From: Saposhnikovia divaricata
Taxonomy: Eukaryota > Streptophyta > Magnoliopsida > Apiales > Apiaceae
Length of the DNA: 64,000 nucleotides
Direction: 5' to 3'
Assembly (NCBI GenBank): GCA_036435485.1
Contig: CM071596.1
Coordinates: forward strand, 19,246,001 to 19,310,000
The translations under genes and the position numbers were made by a program. Positions 46,767 to 59,317 of this stretch are shown here, one piece after another. The first letter of the stretch is position 1, and each line of letters begins with the position of its first letter. The notes beneath the pieces are model-generated. The model had not been told where the DNA came from. It made no database searches and saw only the letters and a list, made by a program, of their open reading frames with translations.

Positions 46767-49700
46767 TGTAAGAACCCCAAATTTTGGATATAATTAAAAC
46801 TTTTTATTAAGTAATGATAAAATGAGGAACAATGATTCCGACAACAAGGTCACCAGCTCTAATGAATGGTGGTTTCAAAGGACAATGATTGTAATGAATG
46901 GATATTGCTTTGGACAATGATCCTGATGCATTGGTATATTGTCAGAAGAGAGTAATTCGATGGTTGAGGACCTAGATAAGAAAAATCTACCATCCAGGAA
47001 GGAGCTAATGGATCCTTGAAGGGAAATGAGTACATGCATAGTGTTTCCCGTACGTGCATAGTGTTTCCCATACGTGCATAGTATTTCCCGTACGAGCATA
47101 GTGTTTCCCGTACGTGCATAGTATTTCCTGTACGTGCATAGTAATTTGGTGGATGAATAGTGATTTTTTAAGTTGGAAAACTTTTCACGCCACCCTATGT
47201 ACGGGACGTGATATGGATGTTTCGAAGTCATATTAGTAATACGCGGAGGAAATAAGTGAATGCAGAGACGATCGGAATTCAGAAATTCCAAATTCTTTCT
47301 CGGTATAATATTTGACCGGACAGTGGATTAAATATTATTATAATCCAAGAATTGAGATATTAACTTTGAGGATTTGATATTTTGGGATGTTATTATATTT
47401 GATTTAAGAATGAAGGTAGGAAACCACTGAGGCAGTGAAACAAGCGTTCTAGAAACCGCTAAAATGTTATAACGAGATTAATCAATAAAGCGAACGAATC
47501 CTAGATTACGGATTAAGTTCGTATCGAGATTAAATATCCTGCATGGTCATCACGAGGATTATATTAAGGATTGGGGAAGGTATTATGAATATCGAGAAAT
47601 TTCCCGGTAAACCTTAGAGGTGAAACTACTTAGTTATTCGTCCGAACGATCAATGAATTGAGCAATAAACGGACAAAGAAACGAGCAGAGAACCAAGATG
47701 CAAGTATGTGCAAGTGGATGAGATCAAGTAACTAAGCTATTTGCAAGAGTAACTAGCACACTAAGAATCAAACCAAGGATACAAGATATTAGTACATGAC
47801 ACACCACTTGTCCACTTGTTTAAACATCATCCATGACATAATCACTTTATTAAAGTGACTTTTGGCCAAGATATTATCAAAACCTCATCCCAATAATTCA
47901 TTTAGCACAAGCAACCAAGTAAAAGATGCAAACAAACTCTTTCCCCCTCCATTTACCTCCATTTGGACCTGCCCTCTTTTTCAAGAGGAGAAATCCAACT
48001 TCCATCCATGGTTAAATCTCAAGAAAATTAAGGTGAGTCCTATATTTCATAACTAAGATACCCTATGAATTTCATCTTCAAATTCCATACCAATCTTGAG
48101 ATATAAAATCAAGAAGATGATGATGAATAGTAACTTTTAAGTATTAACTTTGTGTTCTTGTTTTCTTTTGAATGATTCAAGTATACTAAGGCTACTTAAG
48201 GATCATTCAAGGCTTAACAAGTGTTATTCACTCTCCAAGGAAGGTATAAAGCTCAAGAACCCTTAGTACTACTTTGAGTTTATGGATTTTTTTTGGATGG
48301 ATATATGATGGAGAGGTGTTAGTATGTTTAGATCCATGTATGCATAATTGGTTGTTATTGATGTTTCATACTTGTTGGATTTGAGTTGTTCTTGAGATAT
48401 CATGACTTAGAATAGATGAGAAACTTTAGGTCTTGAATTGGTTGTTGTTGGAGGATGATTTGATGATGATAAAAATTTGGAAAAGCATGTAAACATAGCC
48501 GTCGTAATGCCGAATTTTCGATAATCTTTAAAAACCGTGCATCACAGTAGCATTAACTCACTGTCAAGTGTTGTATTTTCCCATGATAAGATAGGTTATG
48601 TTATAAGCTTCGTTTTGATATAAAGAACGCGTGAAACGGACTTACGGTTTAGGAGTTACGGTCGGTTTACTAAAAGTAGTTCGAATCCGTAAACGAAAGT
48701 TCGTAACTGAAATTGAACCCCGATAAAATACGTAAGTCAGTGGCGAATCTTGGTAATTAAATACTAGAGGTAAAAAGGAAGGTGTGAGAGAAAACCTCAT
48801 GTGAAAAGGATCGTTTTCCGATTTTATAAAAATGTTCGAATCAAAGTTAATCGCGAACGAACCCCTAAAAACCCGCTTGATTATAACTTCGGTAAAACAC
48901 TTAGACAACGGGCGATAAAACTCGGAGCATAATATTGATTCGTAACGATCGACTTTAGAACTTGTATGACTTAAGTATGTCCCAAGTGTAAGTACAATGA
49001 CATGTCGTATTAACGAACGAATGTCGGGTCGGATCGAGGATAAAAGGAATCCACTAAAAGGGGTATAACGAGATAACTCGAGAACGTGTTTCGATTTAAG
49101 TATAACTTAACTTTTAAGATGTTAAGTGATTAATCCCGAATGCCTTGGCTATTTTTAGATCACCAAGCTGACCCGGGACCCGCTATCACTACCCCTTACC
49201 GTACTCGACTACCAGGCAAGTTTCAATTCCCTTCTTTTAGGCTGTTGTTGTGATTGAATAAATTTATATATATGTTTTCTGTTATACATATGCCATAGCA
49301 TGCATGCCTACTTTCAAGTTATATCATTATGCTTGTTCCCTGATTGTTATTGGCTTATAAATTAGATAGCTATCGTATCAACTATAAGCCGGTTATTGTA
49401 AGACCCTCATAGAAGGGCGTATACATCTTATTCATCAAATATAGACCGGGAGTCAATATTTCTTGATATATCGAGATTACCTCGGAGGAAAATATTTAAG
49501 TAAATATTTTCCATTATTCGGGCGACGAATATTATTTGAATATTCGTTCGAGATTATTTATTTTAACGATCCTTACTTCAAATAATTATTTGAACGTAAC
49601 TATTCGACGAATAATATTTTTAATATTCATTCAGAGTCGAATTATTTATCGATTATTATTTCGAATATTCTTCTAAAGGGTGGACTACTAAATGAATATT

Positions 49701-51557
49701 ATTTGGATATTCATTTAGAATATTATTCATTAAATGAAGATTACATTTGAGTATTCATTTAAGATAGTAATTACCTGTCGAATATTATTTTAATGTTCAT
49801 CTGAAACTTGATTTATTTATCGAGTCTTATCTCGAATATTCCCTTAAAGCTTGAATTACTAAATGAATATTACTTGATATTCATTTAGAATATTATTCAT
49901 TAAATGAATATTACTTTATCAATATTCATTTAAATTCCTAATTAATTATGAATATTATTTTGAATATTCATCCAGGGTTCTATTTAATCATCGAATATTA
50001 TTTTAAATATTTTAAATATTCCTTTCAGGTCTTATTAAGTAATGAATATTATTTTGAATATTCATTTGATTATTTAATTATGCAATAAATATTCTCTCGA
50101 TATTTCTTCAAGAATTATTTGAGAGATACTCTGATTAAAGATATTCTTTCATATTCCTAAATATTCTGTAAAATATTTTAATTCAATAAATATTCTCTGA
50201 ATATTTATTCCATACTTAGAATAACCTCGATAAGGTTTATCTTCTTCGATTATTACAGAAAATATCTCGGAGTCATATTATTATTAATCTTATATCAAAA
50301 AAGGTTCTCAGACATCATTCTTCTTTGAGTCTACCTCTCTAATAATAAGGGAACCTTACTTGGAAAATGTTATTTATCTTGTCGACTTCCCGGTCATAAA
50401 GTATTCTCTTCACTCGCAACTCGGGTGCTACGGACTTATTAAGTCGTTGTTTACCTTCTCATCTTTCGAGGGGTAAGATTGTTGGAACAAGTTGATATTC
50501 GTTACCAAGCAATAGCTTGGAAGTTATTGGTGAATTTTCCTTTCCAACTAGATACGACTACTTTGTAGAGTCTTATCAACAAGTATTATACTTGGGGAAA
50601 GGGGGACGAACGTTACATTCAGAATCATGAATTCTATTTGAACTAGGAGTCGTGTAAGAGGCCGAGTAGCGCCGGTCCATCCCCTTTGGCCCAACCGTTG
50701 GCCGGGGAGAGCTAGTAAGGCGGTATACAAGTAAAGCCGTCAGTTCTTCCTTCTACCGGTAGTAAATCTAAATTGAGCTGTACGATCTCGACTGATCATC
50801 AAGATTGGAACAGCGGGCGCGGTGAATACTCCATCATCGGTTCATCATCCAAACTTATTTATTTCCTGCAACATGATTACTGTTGGTAGAGCTGGAAAAG
50901 TGTTCATAACTGGAATTGCAACCTTTTCATGCAAGTTCCTCTTCTTAATAACAATGAGAATATCTCGCTTACTTTTGATGTAGCAGATATTTCTATAAAC
51001 AAATACTTTAAGTTACCTTGTAACTTCATCGTTCATATTATACTGGCATCATTTCCGTAAATGCATGGCATATGGTTTGAAAGATACTTTTGAACTGTTA
51101 TACATTATCGTTCAGTTATATATTATTGTTGGTGGGCTATTGCTCACCCTTGCTTTATTATTATATCACAACAACAGCTAGACCAGATGACTCGCACAAG
51201 GCGCACTCGACGCGGGCGAGGACGATGAGACTACCAGAGCTGAAGAAGAAGCTATTGGTAGGATATATTTATTCTTTCATTACCAAGATTATGGTCTAGT
51301 ATGACTTATGTAAATGGATGGCAAAGAGTATGTATTTATATTGAAATTCTTTTGGATTGTAAGAACTCATAATGTGATTAATAAAAATTTGATTGTTACT
51401 CTGATTTCATCTCTGGGACTATAACGGGTGTGTTTTATATTGTTGTGTTGGGTCATAGAGACGTAATTTATTTTATGTTAAGGAAAGTTCAATTGTTGTG
51501 GACAGAATTGGAAACCGTAACCACCGGATCCCGGACCCCGGATCTGGGGGTGTTACA
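46767..51557 (+). repeat. LARD2 3' LTR (4791 bp)
   Basis: Same length as 36536-41326. Visible differences include TAGTAAGTTTAG/TAGTATGTTTAG, TGTCCAGTG/TGTCAAGTG, AAAGGTTGG/AAAGGGTGG and GCTATGGAC/GCTACGGAC. Confidence 0.95.
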
Positions 51558-51562
51558 GCAAA

Positions 51563-51920
51563 AGCTAGGGAAAATAGCTAAGCTAAGAATGGAATCTGGG
51601 TTGGAATAGACTTGGATCCTCATATGCTAGGGCAATGGAAAGGAATCAGGGGTAGCTTCAACCAAGACACTATTGCTAGCGGCTTCCCCACCTAAGGAAG
51701 AAATCTAAATATAGTTGAAAGGCATACTGGGGGGTACTGGTTGAAGCACCTAAGCAGAGGCCAAAGAAAGGAGGTGAAAGGCAGAGTGTGTAAACTTGTA
51801 ACACTATAACTAATGTAACTCAAACTAAAGGAAAAGATACTTAACCAGAAGACAATCAAGAACAAGAAGTCACAAGAAATCAACACTAAATGAAGACAAG
51901 GTAATTGATACAATTCAACA
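51563..51920 (+). other. Element C internal region, block 3
   Basis: Non-coding sequence between the LARD2 target duplication and the SIRE-D LTR. The last five bases, CAACA, are the presumed SIRE-D target. Confidence 0.5.
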
Positions 51921-52343
51921 TGTTAACTATGATCAATCCAAGAAGAAATCATTGAGAGAAGTTCAAGTCAAAGTTGTTCATGCCTCAGTGATTTGGAAAG
52001 CCAAGAATCAAGATCATAACTATCAGTATCAATAAGACCAATTGATTTCAAGTGAACAAGAAGGAAAGCAAATATTGGAAAGCCACATTACTAATTGGAT
52101 ATGGTAATTTATTCAAGAAGCAAAAACCCTATCAAGACTAGTCACTTATGAACCAGACCGTTGCATCAAGTGTCAGGACATTGATAGCAAGTTTATGTCA
52201 GTAATAAAGATCCATATTCAAGAGCTTAGTGAAGAACAAAGAAGACATGAAGGTATCACAAGTTCAAGATGTGCATTGAAGTTTCAAGTTGAAGACCAGA
52301 ATATTTTCTAAGTACTAAATATTCTAGATGACCAAGTAGAAGT

Positions 52344-52412
52344 TTCTAAGTAGAAGTTCTACTTAGAAATTCAAGATGGCTAAGTAGAAATTCTCAAGTA
52401 GAAGTTCTACTT
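52344..52412 (+). promoter_or_regulatory. Two palindromes of AAGTAGAA/TTCTACTT in the SIRE-D LTR
   Basis: TTCTAAGTAGAA and TTCTACTTAGAA, separated by one G (52344-52368), form a 12-bp perfect inverted repeat. A second copy with 8-bp arms lies at 52396-52412. Both lie 140-210 bp upstream of the TATA box. Related words recur in the leader. Confidence 0.85.
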
Positions 52413-52553
52413 AGAGTGCAGCTTCAACATGACACATGGCATCTTCTGATTGGCAGATTTCCAAGCTTTCAAGATAAGGCAAGATTTATGTGGACATCAT
52501 TGGGCCACGTACATCTTAGTCTTTGAAGACTACAGGACATAGATTACATGTAG

Positions 52554-52561
52554 TATAAATA
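52554..52561 (+). promoter_or_regulatory. TATA box of SIRE-D
   Basis: GTATAAATAGAAG is a canonical plant TATA box within the LTR, about 270 bp before its end, suitable as the genomic RNA promoter. Confidence 0.75.
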
Positions 52562-52833
52562 GAAGTACTTGTGTAATGTTTTAGTTAGTGAGCAATTCTT
52601 AAGAAAAACACAAGAGAAAAAGAGAGAGTGCATTCACAGAGCTTAGTATCATTCAATTCTCTCTGAACTTCTGTTATACTTTGTAATGAATGTTGTAGCA
52701 ACCCTTTCAAGTTATATATAAGACATATATTCCTTGAATCTGTGTGTTCATTTATTGCATCGTATTTATTGCTTCTCATATTCGAAAAGTTGTATTCACC
52801 CTCCCTCTACAACACATTTGGACCTAACAATTG

Positions 52834-52845
52834 GTATCAGAGCTA
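52834..52845 (+). other. SIRE-D primer-binding site (initiator tRNA-Met)
   Basis: TGGTATCAGAGC lies two bases after the LTR end. Confidence 0.95.
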
Positions 52846-53531
52846 TATGTTTAACATACAAAACATAGATCCTTGTGTTGAGTAGAAGAATCGTGAGTTT
52901 TCATTTTCTAGATCTACTTTTCATTTTCTTGAAAAGTGTGCCTTAAATCGTTTGTATTGAAAAACTCATCTGAAAAATTATTTAAATACTCCAGGTGTGA
53001 TTATTTAGCTTGGATGTATTTTAATTAATTTTTGTGAATTAATCTGGGTACTTTCATATTTGGTGTTCTTGAGTGTTCATCATCTGTTCTTATCAAAGAA
53101 GACAACCCAACAACTTTTTGATCTCCTTTTCAAACAGAAAAATAGTAAAAGAATAAAAAGGTGTTTTTGGACTTTGTGATTTGCATTATTCACGGCCGAA
53201 AGTGAACAAGACATATTCATTACCTAGCACGTGGGTTAGGTGGGTTAGGTGAGTAAAAGCATTCAAAGTCAAAAGGTGTTAAAGAGATAATATTGTTTAT
53301 TCAATATTAAAGTAATCTGCAGAAAAAATTATTCTAAGGACAAAAGTTCTACATAGAATTTCTACTTGAGAATTTCTACATAGAATTTCGACTTGGACAA
53401 TTTCTACTTGGTGATTTCGACTTGAGCAAAATTTCTACTTAGAGAAATTTCGACTTAGGCAAAAGTTCTACATAAATATTCTACATAGCCTAGTCTTGGG
53501 TACTTAGAAACTTTTAGTGACCAGAATTGAG
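52846..53531 (+). repeat. SIRE-D leader with clustered ATTTCTACTT/ATTTCGACTT motifs
   Basis: No ORF. From 53345 to 53490 about ten copies of TTCTACTTRG, TTCTACATAG or TTCGACTTRG occur at 12-20 bp spacing just before gag. A short GGGTTAGGTGGGTTAGG run lies at about 53231-53249. Confidence 0.85.
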
Positions 53532-55985
53532 ATGGCTCCTAAAAATGCGTTCAAGATCCCAATGTTCAACAAAGATCACTATGAAGAATGGGTTTTCAGA
53601 ATGAGACTATATCTAGAGACTGTTAACCCTAAATATCTGGAAGTCCTTGACAAGGGTAAATTTGTCCCAATGGTGGTTATTCCTTCACATACGGAAGGAG
53701 GAGTGGTTATACCACCTCGGTCTGAGCCTAAAAAGGTCTCGGAGTTTTCGGATGCTGATAAGGAACAAATAGCTTGTGATACTGCCGTTCGACAAACCTT
53801 GATGGAATCTCTTGATCATGAAATGTTTAATATAGTCAAAGGTCTGACTACAACGAAGAAGATTTGGGACAAGATAGAAGTTGTCATGGAAGGATCTGCA
53901 GAGGTCAAAAGCAACAAGACACTCATACTCAAGATGGAGTATGACACCTTTAGAATAAGGAAAGGAGAAGGCATAACAGATGTCTACCTACGATTCAGTC
54001 AGTTGGTATTGGATTTAAATCTGAGAGGTGTAACTCTCCCCATGGTTGAGACTAATACGAGATATCTGAGGAACCAGCCAAAAAGCATTGAACATAGGGT
54101 CTACGCAATAAGAGAAACCAGAGATTTGCATACAACTTCTATGGAAGAATATTATGGAATATTAAAGACCTATGAGCTGGAAACACTTCAAGATCAAGCA
54201 TGGGACAATGATTCAAAGGGAAAAGAAAGTGCATCAGGATTAGTTGCTGATGAGGAAGAGTCTAAGAAGGCAATGGTTGCAGCAAAGCCTAAATCATCAC
54301 TTGCACCACATCAAGTTGATAATGATGACGAGTGCGCATCTGACAGTGATGATGACTACTACACCCAAGAAGAGCTGGACAACATGGACGATAGTGTCGT
54401 GGCATACATGGCAAGGAAGTTCAGCAACATGAGATTTAGAAAGAGCAACCGACCACAGAGAAAATCTTCATCTTATTATCGGGCTGCTAGGGGTGGTGGT
54501 AGTTCGTCAGGCTACAAAGGAAAAGGCAAGAATACCAGCTACAAATCTCCTTTGGATTTCAAAATGAAGTTCAAATGCTATAATTGTGGTGAAGCTGGAC
54601 ACTTTGCCTCGGACTGCAAAAAGCCTAAACAGACTTATCCAAAAGAGACATTTGAAGCTCTTAAAAGCAATTATGAAGCACTGTTGAAGGAAAGACATGG
54701 AAAACGAGCTTTATTGGTGACAGAAGGAAGAGCTTGGGATGATTCAGATGAGGAAGATGTTACTCATGTAGCAAACTTTGCCCTCATGGCTGAGACATCA
54801 GAGGAACCAGAGGTACCAGTTCTGACTCTTAAAGTAGAAATGTCTATTGATGATTATAAGGAACAGAACGGGGCTCTTAGTGAAGAGATCTATATGTTGT
54901 GCAAAAGCCTAGACTCTTCTCAAAAGGAACAGAAAACACTTGTTGCCAAATGCAGAATGCTTGAGGCAAAAGTGGAAGAGCTAGAGGCTGCTTGCACTGT
55001 AGATACTTCCCTAAGAGACTTTATTAAATCTCTAGAACACAAGCTCGTCCTTAAGGAAGAAGTAGAAGCATGTCTTAGGAACAATCTAGCTGAGTTAGAA
55101 ACAAAATGCGAAGCTTACAAACTAGCTGCTAGTAAAGTGTATGTAGATAATGACACATTTAAGAAAATAACTGGAGTAGGTATAGGACTTGATTATTCTG
55201 ACCTTCCTAAGAAAGAAAGAAAGAGACCTATTGACCCTAGTTCCAGTGACCTTAAAAAGGAAACACCTAGAATTCTTAAATTGGCTGTCAAACCTATCTA
55301 CAAACATCTTGTTCCTAGAATAGAAGAAGAAGAGACTGAATTGATAGCTAGATATGAGATTGAGATGGAAGATCGCCAGAAAGAACAACCTATAACTCCT
55401 ATCAAACAAGTTAAAATCAATTTCCCTAGAGATGAATCTAGACTGGGATTAGGAGCAAAGGCTGTTAAACAACAAGGAAAGAAAGAAAAAGGCATAAAAG
55501 AAGTTAAGGCTGAACGAATAAAGAAAGCATGTTATCATTGTAAATCTACTGAACATCTTTCTTATGCATGCAAAGCTAACATGAATGTTCTTGTTGCACA
55601 TGCCATGCCTACCACACATACAATGAATAATCTGCATCAGAATCATGCACAGTGTGGTCAACTTAATTGTATGCCATGCACTTTTAACATCATGCAAACT
55701 TTTATGCATTTAATGAATGCATCTAGCCAGTCATGCTCAAATACTGTTGCTAGTTCAAATATCAAGAAAAAGTATGGGAGAGCCAAGACTGTCAGTCCTC
55801 CTAAAGTTAGGAGTGACAAACCTTCTCCTAAGACTGACAAATTTGTCAAGTCTGAGAAAGGAAAGGAGATAGTCGAAAGCTCTAGTAATGTGAAAAAAAG
55901 TGCATCTCCTGTTGTTAAATCTGTTGATCCTCGATCTTATCGAAAAGCCGGGCCCAATCAAAGTTGGGTTCCGAAGAATGTCTAA
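53532..55985 (+). CDS. SIRE gag polyprotein (capsid/nucleocapsid), intact
   Basis: The first ATG in frame is at 53532 (the frame is open a little further, from a GTG at 53517), giving 817 residues ending TAA 55983-55985. The N-terminal block ([17 protein letters not shown]) and the region to about residue 250 match the copia gag capsid. Acidic stretches lie around residues 250-300. A CCHC zinc knuckle, [14 protein letters not shown], is at 349-362 and a second, [14 protein letters not shown], at 667-680, with a Leu/Glu-rich predicted coiled coil between them (about 450-540). A C-X4-C-X2-C motif at about 708-716 is shared with SIRE-B. The tail is basic. Gag assembles the particle and binds element RNA. 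The frame ends shortly after the start of the overlapping -1 pol frame. Confidence 0.92.
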   Translation: MAPKNAFKIPMFNKDHYEEWVFRMRLYLETVNPKYLEVLDKGKFVPMVVIPSHTEGGVVIPPRSEPKKVSEFSDADKEQIACDTAVRQTLMESLDHEMFNIVKGLTTTKKIWDKIEVVMEGSAEVKSNKTLILKMEYDTFRIRKGEGITDVYLRFSQLVLDLNLRGVTLPMVETNTRYLRNQPKSIEHRVYAIRETRDLHTTSMEEYYGILKTYELETLQDQAWDNDSKGKESASGLVADEEESKKAMVAAKPKSSLAPHQVDNDDECASDSDDDYYTQEELDNMDDSVVAYMARKFSNMRFRKSNRPQRKSSSYYRAARGGGSSSGYKGKGKNTSYKSPLDFKMKFKCYNCGEAGHFASDCKKPKQTYPKETFEALKSNYEALLKERHGKRALLVTEGRAWDDSDEEDVTHVANFALMAETSEEPEVPVLTLKVEMSIDDYKEQNGALSEEIYMLCKSLDSSQKEQKTLVAKCRMLEAKVEELEAACTVDTSLRDFIKSLEHKLVLKEEVEACLRNNLAELETKCEAYKLAASKVYVDNDTFKKITGVGIGLDYSDLPKKERKRPIDPSSSDLKKETPRILKLAVKPIYKHLVPRIEEEETELIARYEIEMEDRQKEQPITPIKQVKINFPRDESRLGLGAKAVKQQGKKEKGIKEVKAERIKKACYHCKSTEHLSYACKANMNVLVAHAMPTTHTMNNLHQNHAQCGQLNCMPCTFNIMQTFMHLMNASSQSCSNTVASSNIKKKYGRAKTVSPPKVRSDKPSPKTDKFVKSEKGKEIVESSSNVKKSASPVVKSVDPRSYRKAGPNQSWVPKNV

Positions 55986-58900
55986 CCAATCTGTCATTGC
56001 AGGGCGTTAAGCAGAATAGAAATAAAGTCATATGGGTGCTAGATAGTGGAGCATCGAGGCATATGACTGGAAACAAGTCCGTGCTTACAGAGTTGGTTAT
56101 GAAGGCTGGCCCTTATGTTACCTTTGGAGATGACAGCATAGGTGTGACTAAGGGATATGGCAAACTGAAAACTGGAAATGTCATCATTGAAGATATTTCC
56201 TATGTTGAGGGACTAAAGCACAATCTGTTGAGTATAAGTCAATTCTGTGACAAAGGTTACGAAATTGTCTTCAACAAGAAAGGTGTATCAATCACTCACA
56301 TCAAGGAAGGCTCACTAGCTTTGAGAGGAGTTCGAAAGGCAGATCTTTTTGTTGCAGATATGGATTCAGCAAATCAGAATGAGGTCACCTGTTTCTACAG
56401 CAAAGCCTCGGATGATGAAAGCTGGTTATGGCACAAAAAGTTATCTCACTTAAACTTCAAAACGATGAATGCTCTCGCGAGGCGAGAATTGGTGAGAGAT
56501 CTACCTCAAATGGAGTTCGCTCCGAAAGGACTCTGTGAAGCTTGTGAAATGGGAAAGTCGAAGCGAGCATCGCATAAAAGCAAAGAAATTTCTAGTATTA
56601 CTGAGCCTCTACAACTTCTTCATATGGATTTGTTTGGCCCAGTGAATGTCCTATCTTTGTCTAGGAAAAGATATGCTTTGGTAATCATGGATGACTTCTC
56701 CAAGTATACATGGGTATTGTTCGCAATGACGAAAGACGAAGTACCTTTCTTAATCATTGATCATATCACTCAAATTGAGAATGTTTCAACACTTACTGTG
56801 AAGACGATTAGATCAGACAATGGCACTGAATTCAAAAATGCAGTGCTGAATGACTTTTGTGTATCTAAGGGAATACGTCGTCAGTATTCAGCCCCGAGGA
56901 CTCCACAGCAAAATGGAGTAGTTGAAAGGAAGAATAGAACTCTGGTTGAAGCAGCAAGAACTTTGTTGTATGATTCAAAACTTCCTTTGTATTTCTGGGC
57001 CGAAGCAGTGAGTACCGCTTGTTACACTCAAAATAGAACCTTGATCATAAAAGATAAAGAAAAGACACCATGTGAGCTAATGAACAACAGAAGACCAACA
57101 ATCAAATACTTTCATGTCTTCGGAGCAAAATGCTATGTGCTTATAGATGATGAAAATCTAGGCAAGTTTGCAGCAAAAGCTCGTGAAGGAATCTTTGTTG
57201 GTTACTCTACAGACGTGGTGGCAGCTTATAGAGTGTTCTTGGTGAATGATCGAAAAGTGACTGAAAGTTACAACGTCAGATTCGACGATACCAAACTCTC
57301 ATCAATTTCAAGAGATTCTAGTGAACCCGAGTCCCTAAAATTTCAGAATCTGGACTTAGAAGATCTTGAAGATGAACCTGAGTTGGTTGTTCCATTAAAT
57401 GTTCCAAGTGTACGTGAAGAACCTGAGTCTAGTGAACAAGCTAATTCTACAAGATCAGGAGAGACTTCTTCAGTACCAACCGGCAACAACTCAGGGGGAG
57501 TAAATAGCAGCTCAAGGACTACGGTTCAAGGCTCGAGTCGAGTTGACTCTAGTTCTGTAGGAGCTGGCACTAACTCAGGGGGAGTTAGTGAAAATAATCA
57601 AAGTAGTCAGCACCCCAACTCAGAAAGTCAAGCTGAATCATCAAGACAATTTCCAGGTGAACGGGTATGGAATAGAGACCATCCGTTTGAGTTAATTATT
57701 GGTGATCCAGATGCTGGTGTGACTACTAGAAGAACTGCAAGAGCTGACATGGCTAATATCTCCTTATATTCTGGGTTCTTATCCAAGCTTGAACCTAAAG
57801 AAATAGAAGAAGCTCTTGGTGATGCTGATTGGGTGATTGCAATGCAAGAGGAACTCAATCAGTTTGAAAGGCAGAAAGTTTGGAAACTGGTACCCCGACC
57901 AAAGAACATATCCGTAATTGGAGCAAGGTGGGTATTCAGAAATAAACTGGATGAAAACGGACTTGTAACACGAAACAAGGCTCGTTTGGTTGCAAAAGGT
58001 TATTCTCAGCGAGAAGGAATTGATTATGATGAAACCTATGCACCGGTTGCAAGACTTGAGGTAGTCAGGATGTTCTTGGCATTTGCAGCACATAAGAACT
58101 TCAAAGTTTTCCAGATGGACGTGAAAAGTGCCTTCCTGAACGGAGAGTTAGAAGAAGAAGTGTATCGGGAACAGCCGCCTGGCTTCGTTGATCCAGAACA
58201 TGCAGATTTTGTGTATCTACTCTTCAAATCTGTCTATGGCCTCAGGCAATCCCCAAGACGATTGTATGAAACCCTATCCTTATTCTTAATTGAAAATGGT
58301 TTTGTTAGGGGAGTAATTGATAAAACATTGTTCTATAAAGTTGTGAGAAATGACTTAATACTTGTTCAAGTATATGTGGACGATATTATTTTTGGGTCAT
58401 CAAATGAGCGCTTGTGCGAGAAATTTGCCAAGCTAATGCAGGAAAAATATGAGATGAGCATGATGGGAGAGCTGTCCTTCTTCCTTGGATTACAGATCAG
58501 TAAGAGAAAAGATGGTATCTTTATCTGTCAATCCAAGTACGTCAGAGATTTACTCAAGAAGTATAATCTAGAAGATGCATCAGCAGCTAAGACTCCCATG
58601 GCAACAGCCACGAAGCTTGATGAAGACAAATCAGGTAAATCAGTTGACATCACAAGCTATCGAGGTATGATTGGCTCACTCCTCTATTTAACTGCAAGTA
58701 GACCCGATATAATGTTCGCAACTTGTTTATGTGCAAGGTTCCAAGAGGATCCTAGAGAATCACATCTCGTAGCCGTCAAAAGAATTTTTAGGTATCTCAA
58801 GGGCACACCAAATCTAGGGATTTGGTACCCAAGAGATACAGGTTTTAATCTTATTGGCTATTCGGATTCAGACTATGCAGGTTGCAGGATTGATAGGAAA

Positions 58901-59317
58901 AGCACATCTGGTGCTTGCCAATTTCTTGGCAGAAGATTGGTGTCCTGGCAAAGTAAAAAGCAACATACAGTATCTACTTCTACTGCTGAAGCTGAGTACA
59001 TTGCTGCTGGAAGCTGTGTAGCTCAAATACTGTGGATGAGGAACCAATTGAAGGATTATGGCATGGAGCACAAGAAAATTCCAATCATGTGTGACAACAC
59101 AAGTGCCATTGCCATAACCAACAATCCTGTAGATCACTCAAGAACCAAGCACATCGACATCAGGTATCATTTCATAAGAGAACATGTCGAAGAGGGGACT
59201 GTGGAGCTACATTTTGTGCCCACAATGCAACAAATTGCAGATATATTCACCAAACCTCTTGATGAAGTAACATTCAATAGATTGGTTGGTGAATTGGGAA
59301 TGCTTAACACAAGTTAG
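55928..59317 (+). CDS. Ty1-copia pol: protease, integrase, RT, RNase H, intact frame
   Basis: The frame is open from 55928 (after TGA) to TAG, -1 relative to gag, overlapping it by 58 nt; there is no suitable ATG, so expression probably needs frameshifting or splicing. Counting from residue 1 at 55964: protease DSG 27-29; integrase HHCC His157, His162, Cys191, Cys194; catalytic Asp222, Asp285 and Glu321 with the standard 35-residue gap; RT Asp719 and YVDD 804-807; RNase H Asp968, Glu1009, Asp1044. A Ser/Glu-rich linker lies at 450-565. The usually conserved PRAWY motif of RT reads PRRLY at 764-768, an odd change in an otherwise complete enzyme set. All replication and integration steps would be served by this polyprotein. 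Confidence 0.93.
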   Translation, partial: SSILSKSRAQSKLGSEECLTNLSLQGVKQNRNKVIWVLDSGASRHMTGNKSVLTELVMKAGPYVTFGDDSIGVTKGYGKLKTGNVIIEDISYVEGLKHNLLSISQFCDKGYEIVFNKKGVSITHIKEGSLALRGVRKADLFVADMDSANQNEVTCFYSKASDDESWLWHKKLSHLNFKTMNALARRELVRDLPQMEFAPKGLCEACEMGKSKRASHKSKEISSITEPLQLLHMDLFGPVNVLSLSRKRYALVIMDDFSKYTWVLFAMTKDEVPFLIIDHITQIENVSTLTVKTIRSDNGTEFKNAVLNDFCVSKGIRRQYSAPRTPQQNGVVERKNRTLVEAARTLLYDSKLPLYFWAEAVSTACYTQNRTLIIKDKEKTPCELMNNRRPTIKYFHVFGAKCYVLIDDENLGKFAAKAREGIFVGYSTDVVAAYRVFLVNDRKVTESYNVRFDDTKLSSISRDSSEPESLKFQNLDLEDLEDEPELVVPLNVPSVREEPESSEQANSTRSGETSSVPTGNNSGGVNSSSRTTVQGSSRVDSSSVGAGTNSGGVSENNQSSQHPNSESQAESSRQFPGERVWNRDHPFELIIGDPDAGVTTRRTARADMANISLYSGFLSKLEPKEIEEALGDADWVIAMQEELNQFERQKVWKLVPRPKNISVIGARWVFRNKLDENGLVTRNKARLVAKGYSQREGIDYDETYAPVARLEVVRMFLAFAAHKNFKVFQMDVKSAFLNGELEEEVYREQPPGFVDPEHADFVYLLFKSVYGLRQSPRRLYETLSLFLIENGFVRGVIDKTLFYKVVRNDLILVQVYVDDIIFGSSNERLCEKFAKLMQEKYEMSMMGELSFFLGLQISKRKDGIFICQSKYVRDLLKKYNLEDASAAKTPMATATKLDEDKSGKSVDITSYRGMIGSLLYLTASRPDIMFATCLCARFQEDPRESHLVAVKRIFRYLKGTPNLGIWYPRDTGFNLIGYSDSDYAGCRIDRKSTSGACQFLGRRLVSWQSKKQHTVSTSTAEAEYIAAGSCVAQILWMRNQLKDYGMEHKKIPIMCDNTSAIAITNNPVDHSRTKHIDIRYHFIREHVEEGTVELHFVPTMQQIADIFTKPLDEVTFNRLVGELGMLNTS

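Larger units (their letters stand above)
36536..51557 (+). mobile_element. LARD2: large retrotransposon derivative with relic chromovirus pol (15.0 kb)
   Basis: Direct repeats of 4791 bp each (36536-41326 and 46767-51557) begin TGTAAGAACCCC and end GGGTGTTACA. They flank a 5.44-kb interior with an iMet PBS at the left and a purine tract at the right, so it runs on the plus strand. The target duplication GCAAA is exact (36531-36535 and 51558-51562). About ten substitutions and no indels separate the LTRs by eye. The interior holds fossil Ty3-gypsy coding but no usable frame, so it is non-autonomous. Confidence 0.95.
20013..51920 (+). mobile_element. Element C: non-coding LTR retrotransposon, split by three insertions
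   Basis: The 5' LTR (20013-21094) and a PBS-like site are followed by a non-coding internal region. It is found in three blocks, 21095-23047, 35721-36535 and 51563-51920, once LARD1, LARD2 and their target duplications are removed. The SIRE element at 51921 interrupts it again, so its 3' end is off the window. GGGGTTCG/CGAACCCC words are frequent in the LTR and block 1. No retroviral protein domain is recognisable, so it is a non-autonomous (LARD- or TRIM-like) element, probably of Ty3-gypsy type. Confidence 0.65.
51921..52831 (+). repeat. 5' LTR of SIRE-D (911 bp)
   Basis: It starts TGTTAACTATG and ends GGACCTAACA (5-bp terminal inverted repeat TGTTA/TAACA). A TATTCACCCTCCCTCTACA block near the end is typical of SIRE LTRs. 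Confidence 0.9.

Noticed and set aside
53231..53249. Telomere-like GGGTTAGG run
   Set aside because: Only two imperfect units, inside a retrotransposon leader.
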